Positions 24,686 through 34,095 of a DNA stretch of 39,126 bases are shown piece after piece. Under the pieces are notes generated by a model, which saw only the letters and a program-made list of their open reading frames with translations, was not told the DNA's origin and searched no databases. The position numbers and the translations under genes were made by a program. How positions within the stretch are numbered: position 1 is the stretch's first letter; the number at the start of each line of letters is the position of its first letter. The stretch spans positions 1 to 39,126 of the forward strand of contig CAKPTK010000004.1 in assembly GCA_934190685.1 (NCBI GenBank), given 5' to 3'. The stretch is from an uncultured Prevotella sp. (GTDB lineage: Bacteria; Bacteroidota; Bacteroidia; Bacteroidales; Bacteroidaceae).

Positions 24686-27600
24686 ATGATTCTTTTTTTC
24701 AGAACTCCTACCAAGAGCGTGATTGCCACTGAGATAGACCATCAGCCCAATCACGATGAGATCAACGAACTTTCCTGGCTTTATGGTGACGCCGAGCTTC
24801 TCGATGCAAAGACGCTTGAGGGTTACTATGTGGGCCCACGCCGTGAAATGATTACTCCCTGGAGTACGAATGCCGTTGAGATAACTCAGAACATGAGTCT
24901 TAACGGCATTTCGCGTATAGAAGAGTACTTCCCTGTAGACTCTAAAGACGCCGAACACGACCCCATGCTCCAGCGCATGTATGAAGGGCTTGACCAAGAC
25001 ATCTTCACCGTCAACCACAAGCCTGAGCCTATCAAGCATGTGGAAAACCTGGAGAAATACAATGAGGAGGAAGGTCTCGCCCTCTCTCCCGAAGAAATCG
25101 AGTATCTCCACAAGATAGAAAAGGAACTGGGCCGTCCTCTCACCGACTCCGAGATTTTCGGCTTCGCCCAAATCAACTCTGAGCACTGCCGTCACAAGAT
25201 TTTCGGCGGAACGTTCATCATCGACGGAAAGGAAATGGAGTCGTCGCTCTTTGCCATGATCAAGAAGACGACGCAGGAGAATCCCAACAAGATATTGTCT
25301 GCCTACAAGGACAACGTGGCATTCGCGCAGGGTCCAGTCATCGAGCAGTTCGCCCCCGCCGACCAGTCCACCAGCGACTATTTCCGCATCAAGGACATCG
25401 AGAGCGTAATCTCCCTGAAGGCAGAGACCCACAACTTCCCGACCACCGTGGAGCCATTCAATGGCGCAGCCACAGGTACGGGTGGTGAAATCCGCGACCG
25501 TATGGGCGGTGGCACCGGCTCATGGCCTATCGCAGGAACGGCTGTCTACATGACCGCCTATCCCCGCCTGGACGGCGGACGCGACTGGGAAGACGTAATG
25601 CCTGTGCGCAAATGGCTGTATCAGACACCTGAACAGATTCTCATCAAGGCATCCAACGGTGCAAGCGACTTCGGCAACAAGTTCGGCCAACCTATCATCA
25701 CCGGTTCTCTGCTCACCTTCGAGCATCAGGAAGGCAACGAGAAATATGCCTACGACAAGGTGATTATGCTCGCTGGCGGCGTGGGCTACGGCACCAAGCG
25801 CGACTGTCTGAAGAAAGAGCCACAGAAGGGCAACAAGGTGGTGGTCGTCGGCGGCGACAACTACCGTATCGGTCTCGGCGGCGGTTCCGTATCGTCCGTA
25901 GACACCGGCCGCTACAGCAACGGCATCGAGTTGAACGCCGTGCAGCGCGCCAACCCTGAGATGCAGAAACGTGCCTACAACCTGGTGCGCGCCCTCGTCG
26001 AGGAGGACAACAATCCTGTCGTTTCCATCCACGACCATGGCTCTGCCGGTCACCTCAACTGTCTCTCAGAATTGGTGGAAGAGTGTGGCGGCCGCATCGA
26101 CATGACCAAGTTGCCTATCGGCGACAAGACGCTCTCAGCCAAAGAGATTATCGCCAACGAGAGCCAAGAGCGTATGGGTCTGCTCATCGACGAGAAGCAC
26201 ATCGACCACGTGCGCAAGATTGCCGAGCGTGAGCGTGCCCCACTGTATGTGGTCGGCGAGACCACTGGCGACGCCCACTTCTCCTTCGTACAAGGTGACG
26301 GCGTGAAGCCTTTCGACCTCGATGTGGCACAGATGTTCGGACACTCTCCCAAGACCATCATGCGCGACGAGACCGTGGAGCGCCATTATGAGAATGTAAC
26401 CTACACACAAGATAAACTGCACGAATATGTCAACCGCGTGCTCCAGTTGGAAGCCGTAGCCTGCAAGGACTGGTTGACCAACAAAGTGGACCGCTCCGTG
26501 ACCGGCAAAGTAGCACGTCAGCAGTGCCAGGGCGAAATCCAGTTGCCGTTGAGCGACTGTGGTGTGGTAGCCCTCGACTATCGTGGCGAGAAAGGTATCG
26601 CCACCGCACTCGGCCATGCTCCACAGGCAGGTTTGGCGTCACCCGAGGCAGGTTCAGTGCTGTCCGTGGCAGAATCGCTGACCAACATTGTCTGGGCGCC
26701 ATTGGCAGACGGCATGAAGAGTCTGTCACTCTCCGCCAACTGGATGTGGCCATGCCGCTCACAGAAGGGCGAGGACGCGCGCCTCTATGCCGCAGTCAAA
26801 GCACTGAGCGACTTCTGCTGCGACATCCATGTCAACGTGCCTACCGGCAAGGACTCACTCTCTCTGTCACAGCAATACCCCAACGGTGAGAAGATCATCG
26901 CTCCGGGTACGGTCATCGTGACCAGCGGCGGCGAGGTGTCCGATATCAAGAAGGTGGTTTCACCAGTACTTGTGAACGACAAGAAATCCTCACTCTATCA
27001 TATCGACTTCAGCAGCGACGAGCTTCGCCTCGGAGGCAGCGCCTTCGCACAGAGTCTCGGCAAAGTGGGCGACGACGTGCCTACAGTCACCAATCCCGAC
27101 TACTTCGTCGATTGCTTCAACGCTGTCCAGGAGTTGGTCAAGAAAGGATGGATCATGGCTGGCCACGACATCAGCGCCGGCGGTCTGATGACCTGTCTGC
27201 TCGAGATGTGTTTCGCCAATACGAAAGGCGGTCTACACATCAACCTCCACGACATTGCCAGCGACGACATCGTGAAGATCCTCATGGCTGAGAATCCGGG
27301 TGTGGTTATCCAGGTGTCTGACGAGCACAAGGAAGAGTTCAAGCAGTTTATGCAGGAGCGTGAGGTGGTATATGCCAAAATTGGTTATCCTACTCCCGAC
27401 ACACGTACACTCGTGGTCAAGAAAGACGACTTCGAAGAGAGCTTCGACATCGACTCCCTCCGCGACACTTGGTACAAGACATCCTACGAGCTCGACCAGA
27501 AGCAGAGCATGAACGGTTGTGCCAAGAAGCGCTACACCAACTACAAGAAGCAGCCCGTCGAGATGAAGTTCAACGACACCTTCCGTGGCACTTTGGCACA

Positions 27601-28387
27601 GTTCGGTCTCTCCGCCGACCGCCGCACGCCATCAGGCATCAAGGCTGCCATCATCCGTGAGAAGGGAACAAACGGTGAACGCGAGATGGCCTATACGCTC
27701 TATCTCGCCGGCTTCGACGTCAAAGACGTGATGATGACCGACCTCATCAGCGGCCGTGAGACCTTGGAGGACGTCAACATGATTGTCTTCTGTGGTGGAT
27801 TCTCCAACAGCGACGTGCTCGGTTCCGCCAAGGGATGGGCAGGCGCCTTCCTCTTCAACCCCAAGGCCAAGGAAGCCCTCGACAAGTTCTACGCCCGCAA
27901 GGACACCCTCAGCCTCGGTATCTGCAACGGCTGCCAGCTGATGATTGAGCTTAACCTCATCAATCCTGAGCACGAGCACCGCACACACATGCGTCCGAAC
28001 AACTCTAAGAAGTTTGAGAGTGCCTTCCTCGGTTTGAGCATTCCACGCAACGAGAGCGTGATGCTCCGCACCCTGAGCGGCAACAAACTCGGCATTTGGG
28101 TGGCTCACGGCGAGGGTCGCTTCTATCTGCCCGAGGCAGAAGACCACTACAATGTGGTGGCCAAATACAACTATGCCGAATATCCAGGCAACCCGAACGG
28201 ATCCGACTACAATGTGGCAGCTATCTGCTCCAAGGACGGCCGTCACCTGGCGATGATGCCACACCCCGAGCGCGCCATCTTCCCATGGCAATGCGGATGG
28301 TATCCACGCGATCGCCGCAACGAGGAAATCACTCCTTGGATTGAGGCATTTGTCAATGCACGCAAGTGGATTGAGGAACATAAATAA
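24686..28387 (+). CDS. purL: Phosphoribosylformylglycinamidine synthase, large single-chain type
   Basis: This encodes 1233 residues, the length of the fused large-type enzyme. ATG 24686 (MILFFRTPTKSV) lies just downstream of the promoter. The enzyme converts FGAR, glutamine and ATP to FGAM in purine synthesis. Recognisable parts are FAQINSEHCRHKIFGG and THNFPTTVEPFNGAATGTGG in the synthetase core, and VSIHDHGSAGHLN. The C-terminal glutaminase has the nucleophile Cys1080 in LGICNGCQLM, and HGEGRFYLPE and MMPHPERAIFPWQ supply the catalytic His/Glu. No purine riboswitch is visible in the leader of about 25 bases. The chromate-transporter genes follow after five bases and are probably cotranscribed. 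Confidence 0.97.
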   Translation: MILFFRTPTKSVIATEIDHQPNHDEINELSWLYGDAELLDAKTLEGYYVGPRREMITPWSTNAVEITQNMSLNGISRIEEYFPVDSKDAEHDPMLQRMYEGLDQDIFTVNHKPEPIKHVENLEKYNEEEGLALSPEEIEYLHKIEKELGRPLTDSEIFGFAQINSEHCRHKIFGGTFIIDGKEMESSLFAMIKKTTQENPNKILSAYKDNVAFAQGPVIEQFAPADQSTSDYFRIKDIESVISLKAETHNFPTTVEPFNGAATGTGGEIRDRMGGGTGSWPIAGTAVYMTAYPRLDGGRDWEDVMPVRKWLYQTPEQILIKASNGASDFGNKFGQPIITGSLLTFEHQEGNEKYAYDKVIMLAGGVGYGTKRDCLKKEPQKGNKVVVVGGDNYRIGLGGGSVSSVDTGRYSNGIELNAVQRANPEMQKRAYNLVRALVEEDNNPVVSIHDHGSAGHLNCLSELVEECGGRIDMTKLPIGDKTLSAKEIIANESQERMGLLIDEKHIDHVRKIAERERAPLYVVGETTGDAHFSFVQGDGVKPFDLDVAQMFGHSPKTIMRDETVERHYENVTYTQDKLHEYVNRVLQLEAVACKDWLTNKVDRSVTGKVARQQCQGEIQLPLSDCGVVALDYRGEKGIATALGHAPQAGLASPEAGSVLSVAESLTNIVWAPLADGMKSLSLSANWMWPCRSQKGEDARLYAAVKALSDFCCDIHVNVPTGKDSLSLSQQYPNGEKIIAPGTVIVTSGGEVSDIKKVVSPVLVNDKKSSLYHIDFSSDELRLGGSAFAQSLGKVGDDVPTVTNPDYFVDCFNAVQELVKKGWIMAGHDISAGGLMTCLLEMCFANTKGGLHINLHDIASDDIVKILMAENPGVVIQVSDEHKEEFKQFMQEREVVYAKIGYPTPDTRTLVVKKDDFEESFDIDSLRDTWYKTSYELDQKQSMNGCAKKRYTNYKKQPVEMKFNDTFRGTLAQFGLSADRRTPSGIKAAIIREKGTNGEREMAYTLYLAGFDVKDVMMTDLISGRETLEDVNMIVFCGGFSNSDVLGSAKGWAGAFLFNPKAKEALDKFYARKDTLSLGICNGCQLMIELNLINPEHEHRTHMRPNNSKKFESAFLGLSIPRNESVMLRTLSGNKLGIWVAHGEGRFYLPEAEDHYNVVAKYNYAEYPGNPNGSDYNVAAICSKDGRHLAMMPHPERAIFPWQCGWYPRDRRNEEITPWIEAFVNARKWIEEHK

Positions 28388-28392
28388 AATGT

Positions 28393-28938
28393 ATGGACAA
28401 CTTTTATCAGAAAAGTTTCAAGACATTCCTGAAGATTGGCGCATTCACCCTTGGGGGTGGATACGCCATGATTCCTATTATAGAAGCTGAAGTGGTAGAC
28501 AAGCACAAGTGGCTCAGCAAGGAAGAGTTTGCCGACATCATCGCCGTGGCGCAGAGTTGCCCCGGCGCGCTCGCCATCAACATGAGCGTGTTCATCGGCT
28601 ATCGGCTCCGCCGCCTTCCCGGTGCTGTGTGCACCTGTCTTGCCACTGCTTTGCCTTCGTTTCTCATCATCCTGCTTATCGCCCTGTTCTTCCATCGATT
28701 TCAAGATGTGCCGTGGGTTGCGTCAATGTTCAACGGCATCCGTCCCGCCGTGGTGGCGCTGATAGCCGTTCCAACGTTCAATCTTGCCAAAAGCGCCAAG
28801 ATTACGCTCGCCAACTGCTGGATTCCCGTCATCAGCACGCTCGCCATTTGGGCGATGCATGTCAATCCTGTCTATGTTATCCTTGCCGCCGGAGTGGGCG
28901 GCTATCTCTACGGAAAACTCATCAAACCTACCGAGTAA
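28393..28938 (+). CDS. Chromate transporter family protein, N-type half
   Basis: This encodes 181 residues, half the size of full-length ChrA. It carries the CHR-family motifs FTLGGGYAMIPII and AQSCPGALAINMSVFIG, followed by several hydrophobic helices. Short CHR proteins normally occur as gene pairs whose products work together. The partner starts one base after this stop. The family includes chromate/sulfate exporters, but many short-chain members have no tested substrate. The start is five bases after purL, a tight junction. Confidence 0.88.
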   Translation: MDNFYQKSFKTFLKIGAFTLGGGYAMIPIIEAEVVDKHKWLSKEEFADIIAVAQSCPGALAINMSVFIGYRLRRLPGAVCTCLATALPSFLIILLIALFFHRFQDVPWVASMFNGIRPAVVALIAVPTFNLAKSAKITLANCWIPVISTLAIWAMHVNPVYVILAAGVGGYLYGKLIKPTE

Positions 28939-29514
28939 ATGATATTTCTGCAACTCTTCATCACGTTCTTCGAGATAGGTCTCTTCGGTTTCGGAGGAGG
29001 CTATGGTATCTTTTCGCTTATTCAGACCGAGACCGTGATTCACCATCATTGGTTGTCGACGGCAGAAATCACCAATATCGCCGCCATCAGCCAGATGACG
29101 CCGGGTCCCATTGCCATCAACACCGCCACCTATTGCGGCTATACCGCCATCCATAATGCAGGCTTCGGCACAGGAATGTCCGTGTTGGGCAGTTTCATCG
29201 CCACGCTTGCCCTCATCCTTCCATCATTTATTCTGATGATGTTCATCGCCAAGGTATTGATGCGCTACATGGACACGCCCGCCATGAAGAGTATATTCTT
29301 CGTGTTGCGTCCAACAGTAGTCGGCCTTTTGGCTGCCGCCACCTTGTTGTTGTGCACCCCAGAGAATTTCAACACCCCGTCCGTCAGTCCCTGGCATTTT
29401 TGGATTAGCATAGCCCTCTTCGTCGCTACCTTCGTCGGCACCAAGTGGGTGAAAGTAAATCCCATCCACATGATTCTCTTCGCCGCCTTTGCCGGATTAC
29501 TGTTGTTGTATTAA
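28939..29514 (+). CDS. Chromate transporter family protein, C-type half
   Basis: This encodes 191 residues, abutting the preceding half. It repeats the same family motifs in its own form, GLFGFGGGYGIFSLIQTE and SQMTPGPIAINTATYCGY, and has about five TM helices. The two halves have diverged at sequence level and have proper start and stop codons, so this is a normal short-chain pair rather than a broken full-length gene. Substrate unknown. Confidence 0.88.
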   Translation: MIFLQLFITFFEIGLFGFGGGYGIFSLIQTETVIHHHWLSTAEITNIAAISQMTPGPIAINTATYCGYTAIHNAGFGTGMSVLGSFIATLALILPSFILMMFIAKVLMRYMDTPAMKSIFFVLRPTVVGLLAAATLLLCTPENFNTPSVSPWHFWISIALFVATFVGTKWVKVNPIHMILFAAFAGLLLLY

Positions 29515-29736
29515 AGAGCGACTTTACAAACACAATAAACGTTGTACCTAAAAAAGGCACTGATAAGAAATCGATACAAGTTCATATCGGTTGATACAGG
29601 AACCATGTAGGATATACATGGCGTCTTACATCAACAAGACACAGCATACTGCAGGCATATATAATTATACTGGGAAAAATTTTTCTGAGTTCCCGAAAGC
29701 CAACACTAAATAAAACATAAACAAATGGTTGATTAT

Positions 29737-29767
29737 TTTGTTTTGTCTTCAAATTACACTACCTTTG
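29737..29767 (+). promoter_or_regulatory. Promoter of the yraN-birA-pyrH group
   Basis: TTTG (29737-29740), a 19-base spacer and TACCTTTG (29760-29767) fit the Bacteroidetes consensus. ATG 29793 is 25 bases downstream. The 220 bases between the transporter stop and this promoter hold only a short inverted repeat (CCATGTA 29603-29609 / TACATGG 29615-29621). Confidence 0.8.
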
Positions 29768-29792
29768 CTTAAGAATCTACAAGCATATTGAC

Positions 29793-30164
29793 ATGGCAGC
29801 ACACAATGAATTGGGGAAATGGGGCGAGGATTTGGCCATACAACTCTTGGAAAGCAAGGGATATGGCATCTTGCATCATGACTGGAAATGCGGCAGACGC
29901 GACTTGGACATCATTGCGGTGACTCCGGAAATGGATTCCTTGGTAATTGTCGAGGTGAAGACCCGGAGAAACAATCTGTTCACGGAACCCGAAGAAGCCG
30001 TTACTGTCCCCAAAATGCGAAGCATCGCCACAGCCGCCAACGCTTATGTGAAAAGTTTCCACATCAACATCCCCGTGCGCTTTGACATCATCGCCGTGAC
30101 GGGAACGAACGAGGACAATGCCGAAGTGAACCATATTGAGGATGCTTTCATCCCGTATTTTTAG
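29793..30164 (+). CDS. YraN / UPF0102 family endonuclease-like protein
   Basis: The 123 residues match this small restriction-endonuclease-fold family in length. It opens with NELGKWGEDLAIQLLESKGY. The conserved nuclease-like core is RRDLDIIAV, then VIVEVKTRR, giving the D...ExK arrangement. The family is widespread and its cellular role is not firmly known. It is the first gene of a group of three, eight bases before the biotin ligase gene. Confidence 0.9.
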   Translation: MAAHNELGKWGEDLAIQLLESKGYGILHHDWKCGRRDLDIIAVTPEMDSLVIVEVKTRRNNLFTEPEEAVTVPKMRSIATAANAYVKSFHINIPVRFDIIAVTGTNEDNAEVNHIEDAFIPYF

Positions 30165-30172
30165 ACCCGCAC

Positions 30173-30910
30173 ATGATGAAAACAAAAATCATAAGACTGA
30201 AAGAGACCTCCTCCACCAACGATTTCCTGCGACAATATCAGCCGGAAGACGAGGACTTGACTATCGCCGTGGCTGACTATCAGACCGCCGGACGGGGACA
30301 AGGAGGCAACCATTGGGAAAGTGAAGATGGCAAGAATTTGCTTTTCTCCCTGCTTGTCTTCCCCAAGATGCTTCCTGTAAGAAGCCAATTCATGATGTCG
30401 GAAGCTGCGGCATTGGCTTTCCGAGACGTGTTGGGAGGCATTCTCGGCGAGGATGACGTGACCGTGAAATGGCCCAACGACATCTATTGGAAAGACAAGA
30501 AAATCAGCGGCACGCTCATCGAGACAACCGTGACCAGCCACGGCATGGGGCGTTTCATCATAGGAACCGGCATCAATGTCAACCAGACCACGTTTGTCTG
30601 CGACGCCCCCAACCCCGTGTCGATGGCACAAATTGCCGGTCATGCGTTCGACCGAGAGCAATTGCTCAGCGACTTGGCTACCCGTTTCTCGAAATACTAC
30701 GACATGATTGTCGACGGTGACTACACCGACATTGCCGCCCTCTATCTGCAACATCTATACCGCGGCAAGGGCTTTTATCCTTACGAGGACGCTGAGGGCA
30801 GATTCGAGGCGTGCGTGGTCGAGGTGGAGGACGACGGACATCTGATTCTCCACGACCGCCAAGGAGTTATCCGCAGTTATGGATTCAAGGAGGTAAGCTT
30901 TATCATCTGA
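30173..30910 (+). CDS. birA: Biotin-[acetyl-CoA-carboxylase] ligase
   Basis: The 245 residues are the catalytic and C-terminal domains only; there is no N-terminal HTH, so it is not a repressor like E. coli BirA. Motifs are ETSSTNDFLRQ for substrate contacts, the biotin/ATP loop TAGRGQGGNHWES, and VKWPNDIYWKDKKISGTLIE with the catalytic Lys. The C-terminal SH3-like domain ends in GVIRSYGFKEVSFII. It attaches biotin to carboxylase carrier proteins through biotinyl-AMP. Starting at ATG 30173 or the next codon (ATG 30176) changes only one residue. Confidence 0.93.
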   Translation: MMKTKIIRLKETSSTNDFLRQYQPEDEDLTIAVADYQTAGRGQGGNHWESEDGKNLLFSLLVFPKMLPVRSQFMMSEAAALAFRDVLGGILGEDDVTVKWPNDIYWKDKKISGTLIETTVTSHGMGRFIIGTGINVNQTTFVCDAPNPVSMAQIAGHAFDREQLLSDLATRFSKYYDMIVDGDYTDIAALYLQHLYRGKGFYPYEDAEGRFEACVVEVEDDGHLILHDRQGVIRSYGFKEVSFII

Positions 30911-30930
30911 TTACTATACAAAACAAGAAT

Positions 30931-31641
30931 ATGGCAAAGTATAAGAGAATTCTTTTGAAGCTCAGCGGCGAGAGCCTGATGGGCAAGCAGAACTTCGGCA
31001 TCGACCCGGAACGTCTGCAGGACTATGCGCGACAAATCAAAGAGGTGCATGAGATGGGGGTACAAATCGGCATCGTCATCGGTGGCGGAAACATCTTCCG
31101 TGGATTGAGCGGCGCCTCCAAGGGCTTCGACCGTGTGAAGGGCGACCAGATGGGTATGTGCGCCACAGTCATCAACTCGCTCGCACTGAGCAGTGCTTTG
31201 GGCGCTTTCGGCGTGAAGACCAAGGTGCTCACCGCCATCCGCATGGAACCTATCGGTGAGTTCTACAGCAAGTGGAAGGCTATCGAGGCCATGGAGGCAG
31301 GCTATATCTGCATCTTCTCCGCCGGCACAGGCTCGCCCTACTTCACCACCGACACCGGTTCTTCCCTCCGTGGCATTGAGATTGAGGCTGACGTGATGCT
31401 CAAGGGCACGCGTGTAGACGGCATCTACACCGCCGACCCAGAGAAAGACCCGACAGCCACCAAGTTCAAGGACATCACCTACGACGAGATTTACAATAAG
31501 GGGTTGAAGGTGATGGACCTCACCGCCACCACCATGTGCAAGGAGAACAACCTGCCTATCTATGTGTTCAACATGGACATCGTGGGCAATCTGAAGAAAG
31601 TGATGGACGGAGAAGAAATCGGAACACTCGTACACAACTGA
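30931..31641 (+). CDS. pyrH: UMP kinase (uridylate kinase)
   Basis: This encodes 236 residues from ATG 30931. An in-frame frame from 30811 overlaps birA and is not needed. It is an amino-acid-kinase-fold enzyme that makes UDP from UMP. Motifs are YKRILLKLSGESLMG, GIVIGGGNIFRG, FSAGTGSPYFTTDT and GTRVDGIYTADPEKDP. It is a housekeeping gene, and its UDP feeds the UDP-sugar pools used by the exopolysaccharide genes elsewhere in the window. A strong terminator follows. Confidence 0.97.
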   Translation: MAKYKRILLKLSGESLMGKQNFGIDPERLQDYARQIKEVHEMGVQIGIVIGGGNIFRGLSGASKGFDRVKGDQMGMCATVINSLALSSALGAFGVKTKVLTAIRMEPIGEFYSKWKAIEAMEAGYICIFSAGTGSPYFTTDTGSSLRGIEIEADVMLKGTRVDGIYTADPEKDPTATKFKDITYDEIYNKGLKVMDLTATTMCKENNLPIYVFNMDIVGNLKKVMDGEEIGTLVHN

Positions 31642-31667
31642 TTATCCTCACCACCAGATACACAAAG

Positions 31668-31703
31668 CCGGGCGGAAAGTTGAATGCTTTCCGCCCGGTT
31701 TTA
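31668..31703 (+). terminator. Terminator after pyrH, possibly bidirectional
   Basis: CCGGGCGGAAAG (31668-31679) and CTTTCCGCCCGG (31687-31698) form a perfect 12-bp GC-rich stem with a 7-base loop, followed by TTTTATTTT. It lies between the convergent pyrH and lipoprotein genes. On the minus strand the tail is CTTTG, so termination there would be weaker. Confidence 0.88.
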
Positions 31704-31735
31704 TTTTATCAAATGCATATCTTCCCGCTTAAATC

Positions 31736-33262
31736 TTAGTCATCCAAAAGAGGTGTCTTGTCTGCCGTATCAACGATATTCGGATTGGCATAATCCACCT
31801 TGCGGAGTTTACCCGTTCCAGTGATGACCAAAGCTGGTTTTCCAGAAGGCTCACCACCCACCATGTTATACATATACACCTTGTAGGTGTCGCCCGACTG
31901 CGTGCCTACCATCAAATAGTCAAATCCATTGTCGTCATCATAATATCTGTTGGCGATATAAGTAATCTGCTCGTTGTCGGGCAGTCCTTGGAACGTAAGC
32001 GCGCGCTCGGCATTGTTGCCCGCCAAGTCATAGGCATACACCTTGTTGTTGTCCACACAATAGAGAAGCGTTGCCTGCCGGCAATTCACGGCAAAAAGAT
32101 TGGCATTGGCCAAGTGAGTTCCTGCCTCAACCGGACGTACGTCAGTCACAGAAACATTGCTTGATGTGACATTCACGAAATAGAACAGACGGTTTCCACT
32201 CGCGTCTTTCAGAAGGAAGAAAGACAAGTTATTACCACCAGCACCACAATTGCCCGATGTGATGCAGTCGTAACCCGTATCAGTAGCCTTGTAGCCCGTC
32301 ACCTTCGATTGTGGTTCGGCATAGCTGCCATTGTAATCGCTGAAGCCCAGTCCATGGTGCGCTTGATCCCAATAGGCCATGCAGTAGAAAGAGTTTGCAT
32401 TGGTAACCACATGTTGACTGGCTCCGTTTCCAGCAAAACTCCCCAGCACGCCAATGCCCCCCATACTGCCACTATAAGAATTGTAGGCATAGTTGTTGGT
32501 CATATAATAGATTGTCCAGTAGCCACGCACAGTGCGGTAAGGAATCTCTCCCTCCACTTTCTCATAGTGACAATTGTCGGCATCCTTCACGGTCTTCATG
32601 TCCACCAACCGTACCCATTCCACATTGCCGTCTTGAGTGGTAAGACAAAGACAGTTTCCATAGGCACCTGTCTCTGTATCGGGATCCATGTAAGGGAGAC
32701 CAGAAATAACATCCATGCAAAGTGGTTTTCCTTTGAGCGCCTTGCCATTGTAGTTGGCCAACAGGTTTTCAAGCATTGTTCCCTCAGTCGTGTTATAAAG
32801 GTCCACGTCGGTGTTGCCCTCAGCATTTTCCTTGCAGACATAGAAGCCCTTGGAAAGAGCGGATGCCACATCGACCGTAATTTTCTTGCTTTGCTGCGAG
32901 TAACCCGTAGACTTGGAGGTGACGGTGAGATAGAATACGTATTCGCCGTCGAGCAGGTTCATGGGGTAGTTCAGCGTTTTTTCGCGCGACACCACAGTGG
33001 CTTTGTGCTCCTTGTTATAGTTGTCAAAGTTCTCGTTCGGGTCATAATACGTCCAAGTGTATTCCAAATCATCATCGTCATAGTCTGTAGTGATAGTGGG
33101 GGCAATGACCAGACTCTTGCCTGCGAAGGAAGTAACTTCATATTCCTTCTCAACCCCGCTGATTTCTATGTTGTTCTTGTCGCTGCCAAAATCCGAGTCA
33201 TCGCTGACGCACGAAGTGAGGAGAGGCAATGCCAACAATATATATGCAAATATCTTTTTCAT
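31736..33262 (-). CDS. PKD-like family surface lipoprotein
   Basis: This encodes 508 residues. The signal ILLALPLLTSC puts the lipid on Cys18, followed by VSDDSD, an acidic stretch like the Bacteroidetes surface-export signal. Residues about 35-135 look like a PKD or Ig-like fold (LEYTWTYYDPNE, YVFYLTVTSKSTGYSQQSKK). The rest has repeated strand-rich segments that could form a propeller (VKDADNCHYEKVEGE, ARRAL-free stretches with YAYDLAGNNAERALTFQG). It is the last gene of the SusC-SusD-DUF4843 group. Proteins of this kind accompany SusCD pairs as accessory surface binders. The ligand is unknown. Confidence 0.8.
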   Translation of the reverse strand: MKKIFAYILLALPLLTSCVSDDSDFGSDKNNIEISGVEKEYEVTSFAGKSLVIAPTITTDYDDDDLEYTWTYYDPNENFDNYNKEHKATVVSREKTLNYPMNLLDGEYVFYLTVTSKSTGYSQQSKKITVDVASALSKGFYVCKENAEGNTDVDLYNTTEGTMLENLLANYNGKALKGKPLCMDVISGLPYMDPDTETGAYGNCLCLTTQDGNVEWVRLVDMKTVKDADNCHYEKVEGEIPYRTVRGYWTIYYMTNNYAYNSYSGSMGGIGVLGSFAGNGASQHVVTNANSFYCMAYWDQAHHGLGFSDYNGSYAEPQSKVTGYKATDTGYDCITSGNCGAGGNNLSFFLLKDASGNRLFYFVNVTSSNVSVTDVRPVEAGTHLANANLFAVNCRQATLLYCVDNNKVYAYDLAGNNAERALTFQGLPDNEQITYIANRYYDDDNGFDYLMVGTQSGDTYKVYMYNMVGGEPSGKPALVITGTGKLRKVDYANPNIVDTADKTPLLDD

Positions 33263-33296
33263 GAGATGTTCCTTTCTGTTAAGTGTGTTTGTGGAA

Positions 33297-34070
33297 TTAA
33301 TAACCGCCGATGGTGAAATCCACCAACGTGCCGTCGTCTTCTGCCAAGGGAGGAAGTCCTTGAGCTTCGCGCTCTGCGTTCTCCTTGATCAGTGCTGCCG
33401 ACAATTTGCTGCTGATGAAACTCATGTAGGCCTGGTCGACCGAGTAGGAGTCAAACTGCTGTTCGGTGATGTAGGCCTCGTCCCACTTGTTGCCTGTCGT
33501 CCGAATCATGAACTGGTGCTTGACGGTGCCGTACTTGCCGAAGTAATGGTCGCAGAGTCCGCCCCAGTTGCTGGGCTTGGCGAGCCGGTCGGTAATCTGG
33601 ATGTAGTGGTAGGCTTCTTTTTTGAAACCGACCTTGAACTCTGCGTTTTCCTTGATAGTGAACTTCAGTGTCACGGTTGTTGTCTTCAGCGAGGCGTCGC
33701 GTAGCAGGATTACGGGAATTTTGGCTGTCGACGAGTCTGCCTTGATGACGAGATGTTTCTTGTACTCGGCATCGTCGAAACTCACGTAGTGCTGGCCTGC
33801 CACGGCATCGTCGGTGCCCGTCATCACCTGTTGCAGTTCAAACGAGCGGTCGTGGTCGACAATGAACCCCAGGTTCTGCACGGTCACCCACACGGTGTCA
33901 AAGGACACGTCGTCGTGATAGGCGAAAGAGTATGAGGTAAGGCTGTCCTTGAAGTAGGTGTGCTTGAAATAGAGTCTGCCCGTGGTGTCGCTGTAGGTGG
34001 GCAGGTCTTGCTCGCAGGCGGTGAGGAGTGCCGCGAAGGCAAGAAACACGATGTATATTGACTTTTTCAT
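33297..34070 (-). CDS. DUF4843 family lipoprotein
   Basis: This encodes 257 residues. The signal VFLAFAALLTAC puts the lipid on Cys19. Early residues LYFKHTYFKDSLTSYSFAYH and the segment VWVTVQNLGFIVDHDRSFEL match the DUF4843 family, which I know from Bacteroidetes SusC/SusD operons. A second half (WGGLCDHYFGKYGTVKHQFM) is typical of the same family. It lies between SusD and the PKD-like lipoprotein with about 30 bases on each side, so it is clearly cotranscribed. Its function is unknown; a role as an extra surface subunit of the SusCD complex is likely. Confidence 0.8.
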   Translation of the reverse strand: MKKSIYIVFLAFAALLTACEQDLPTYSDTTGRLYFKHTYFKDSLTSYSFAYHDDVSFDTVWVTVQNLGFIVDHDRSFELQQVMTGTDDAVAGQHYVSFDDAEYKKHLVIKADSSTAKIPVILLRDASLKTTTVTLKFTIKENAEFKVGFKKEAYHYIQITDRLAKPSNWGGLCDHYFGKYGTVKHQFMIRTTGNKWDEAYITEQQFDSYSVDQAYMSFISSKLSAALIKENAEREAQGLPPLAEDDGTLVDFTIGGY

Positions 34071-34095
34071 GTCTGTTTGCTTTTTGCGTATTTTG

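Noticed and set aside
28393..29514. Full-length chrA broken by a frameshift
   Set aside because: Each half has its own start, stop and full set of CHR motifs, which is the normal short-chain pair arrangement.
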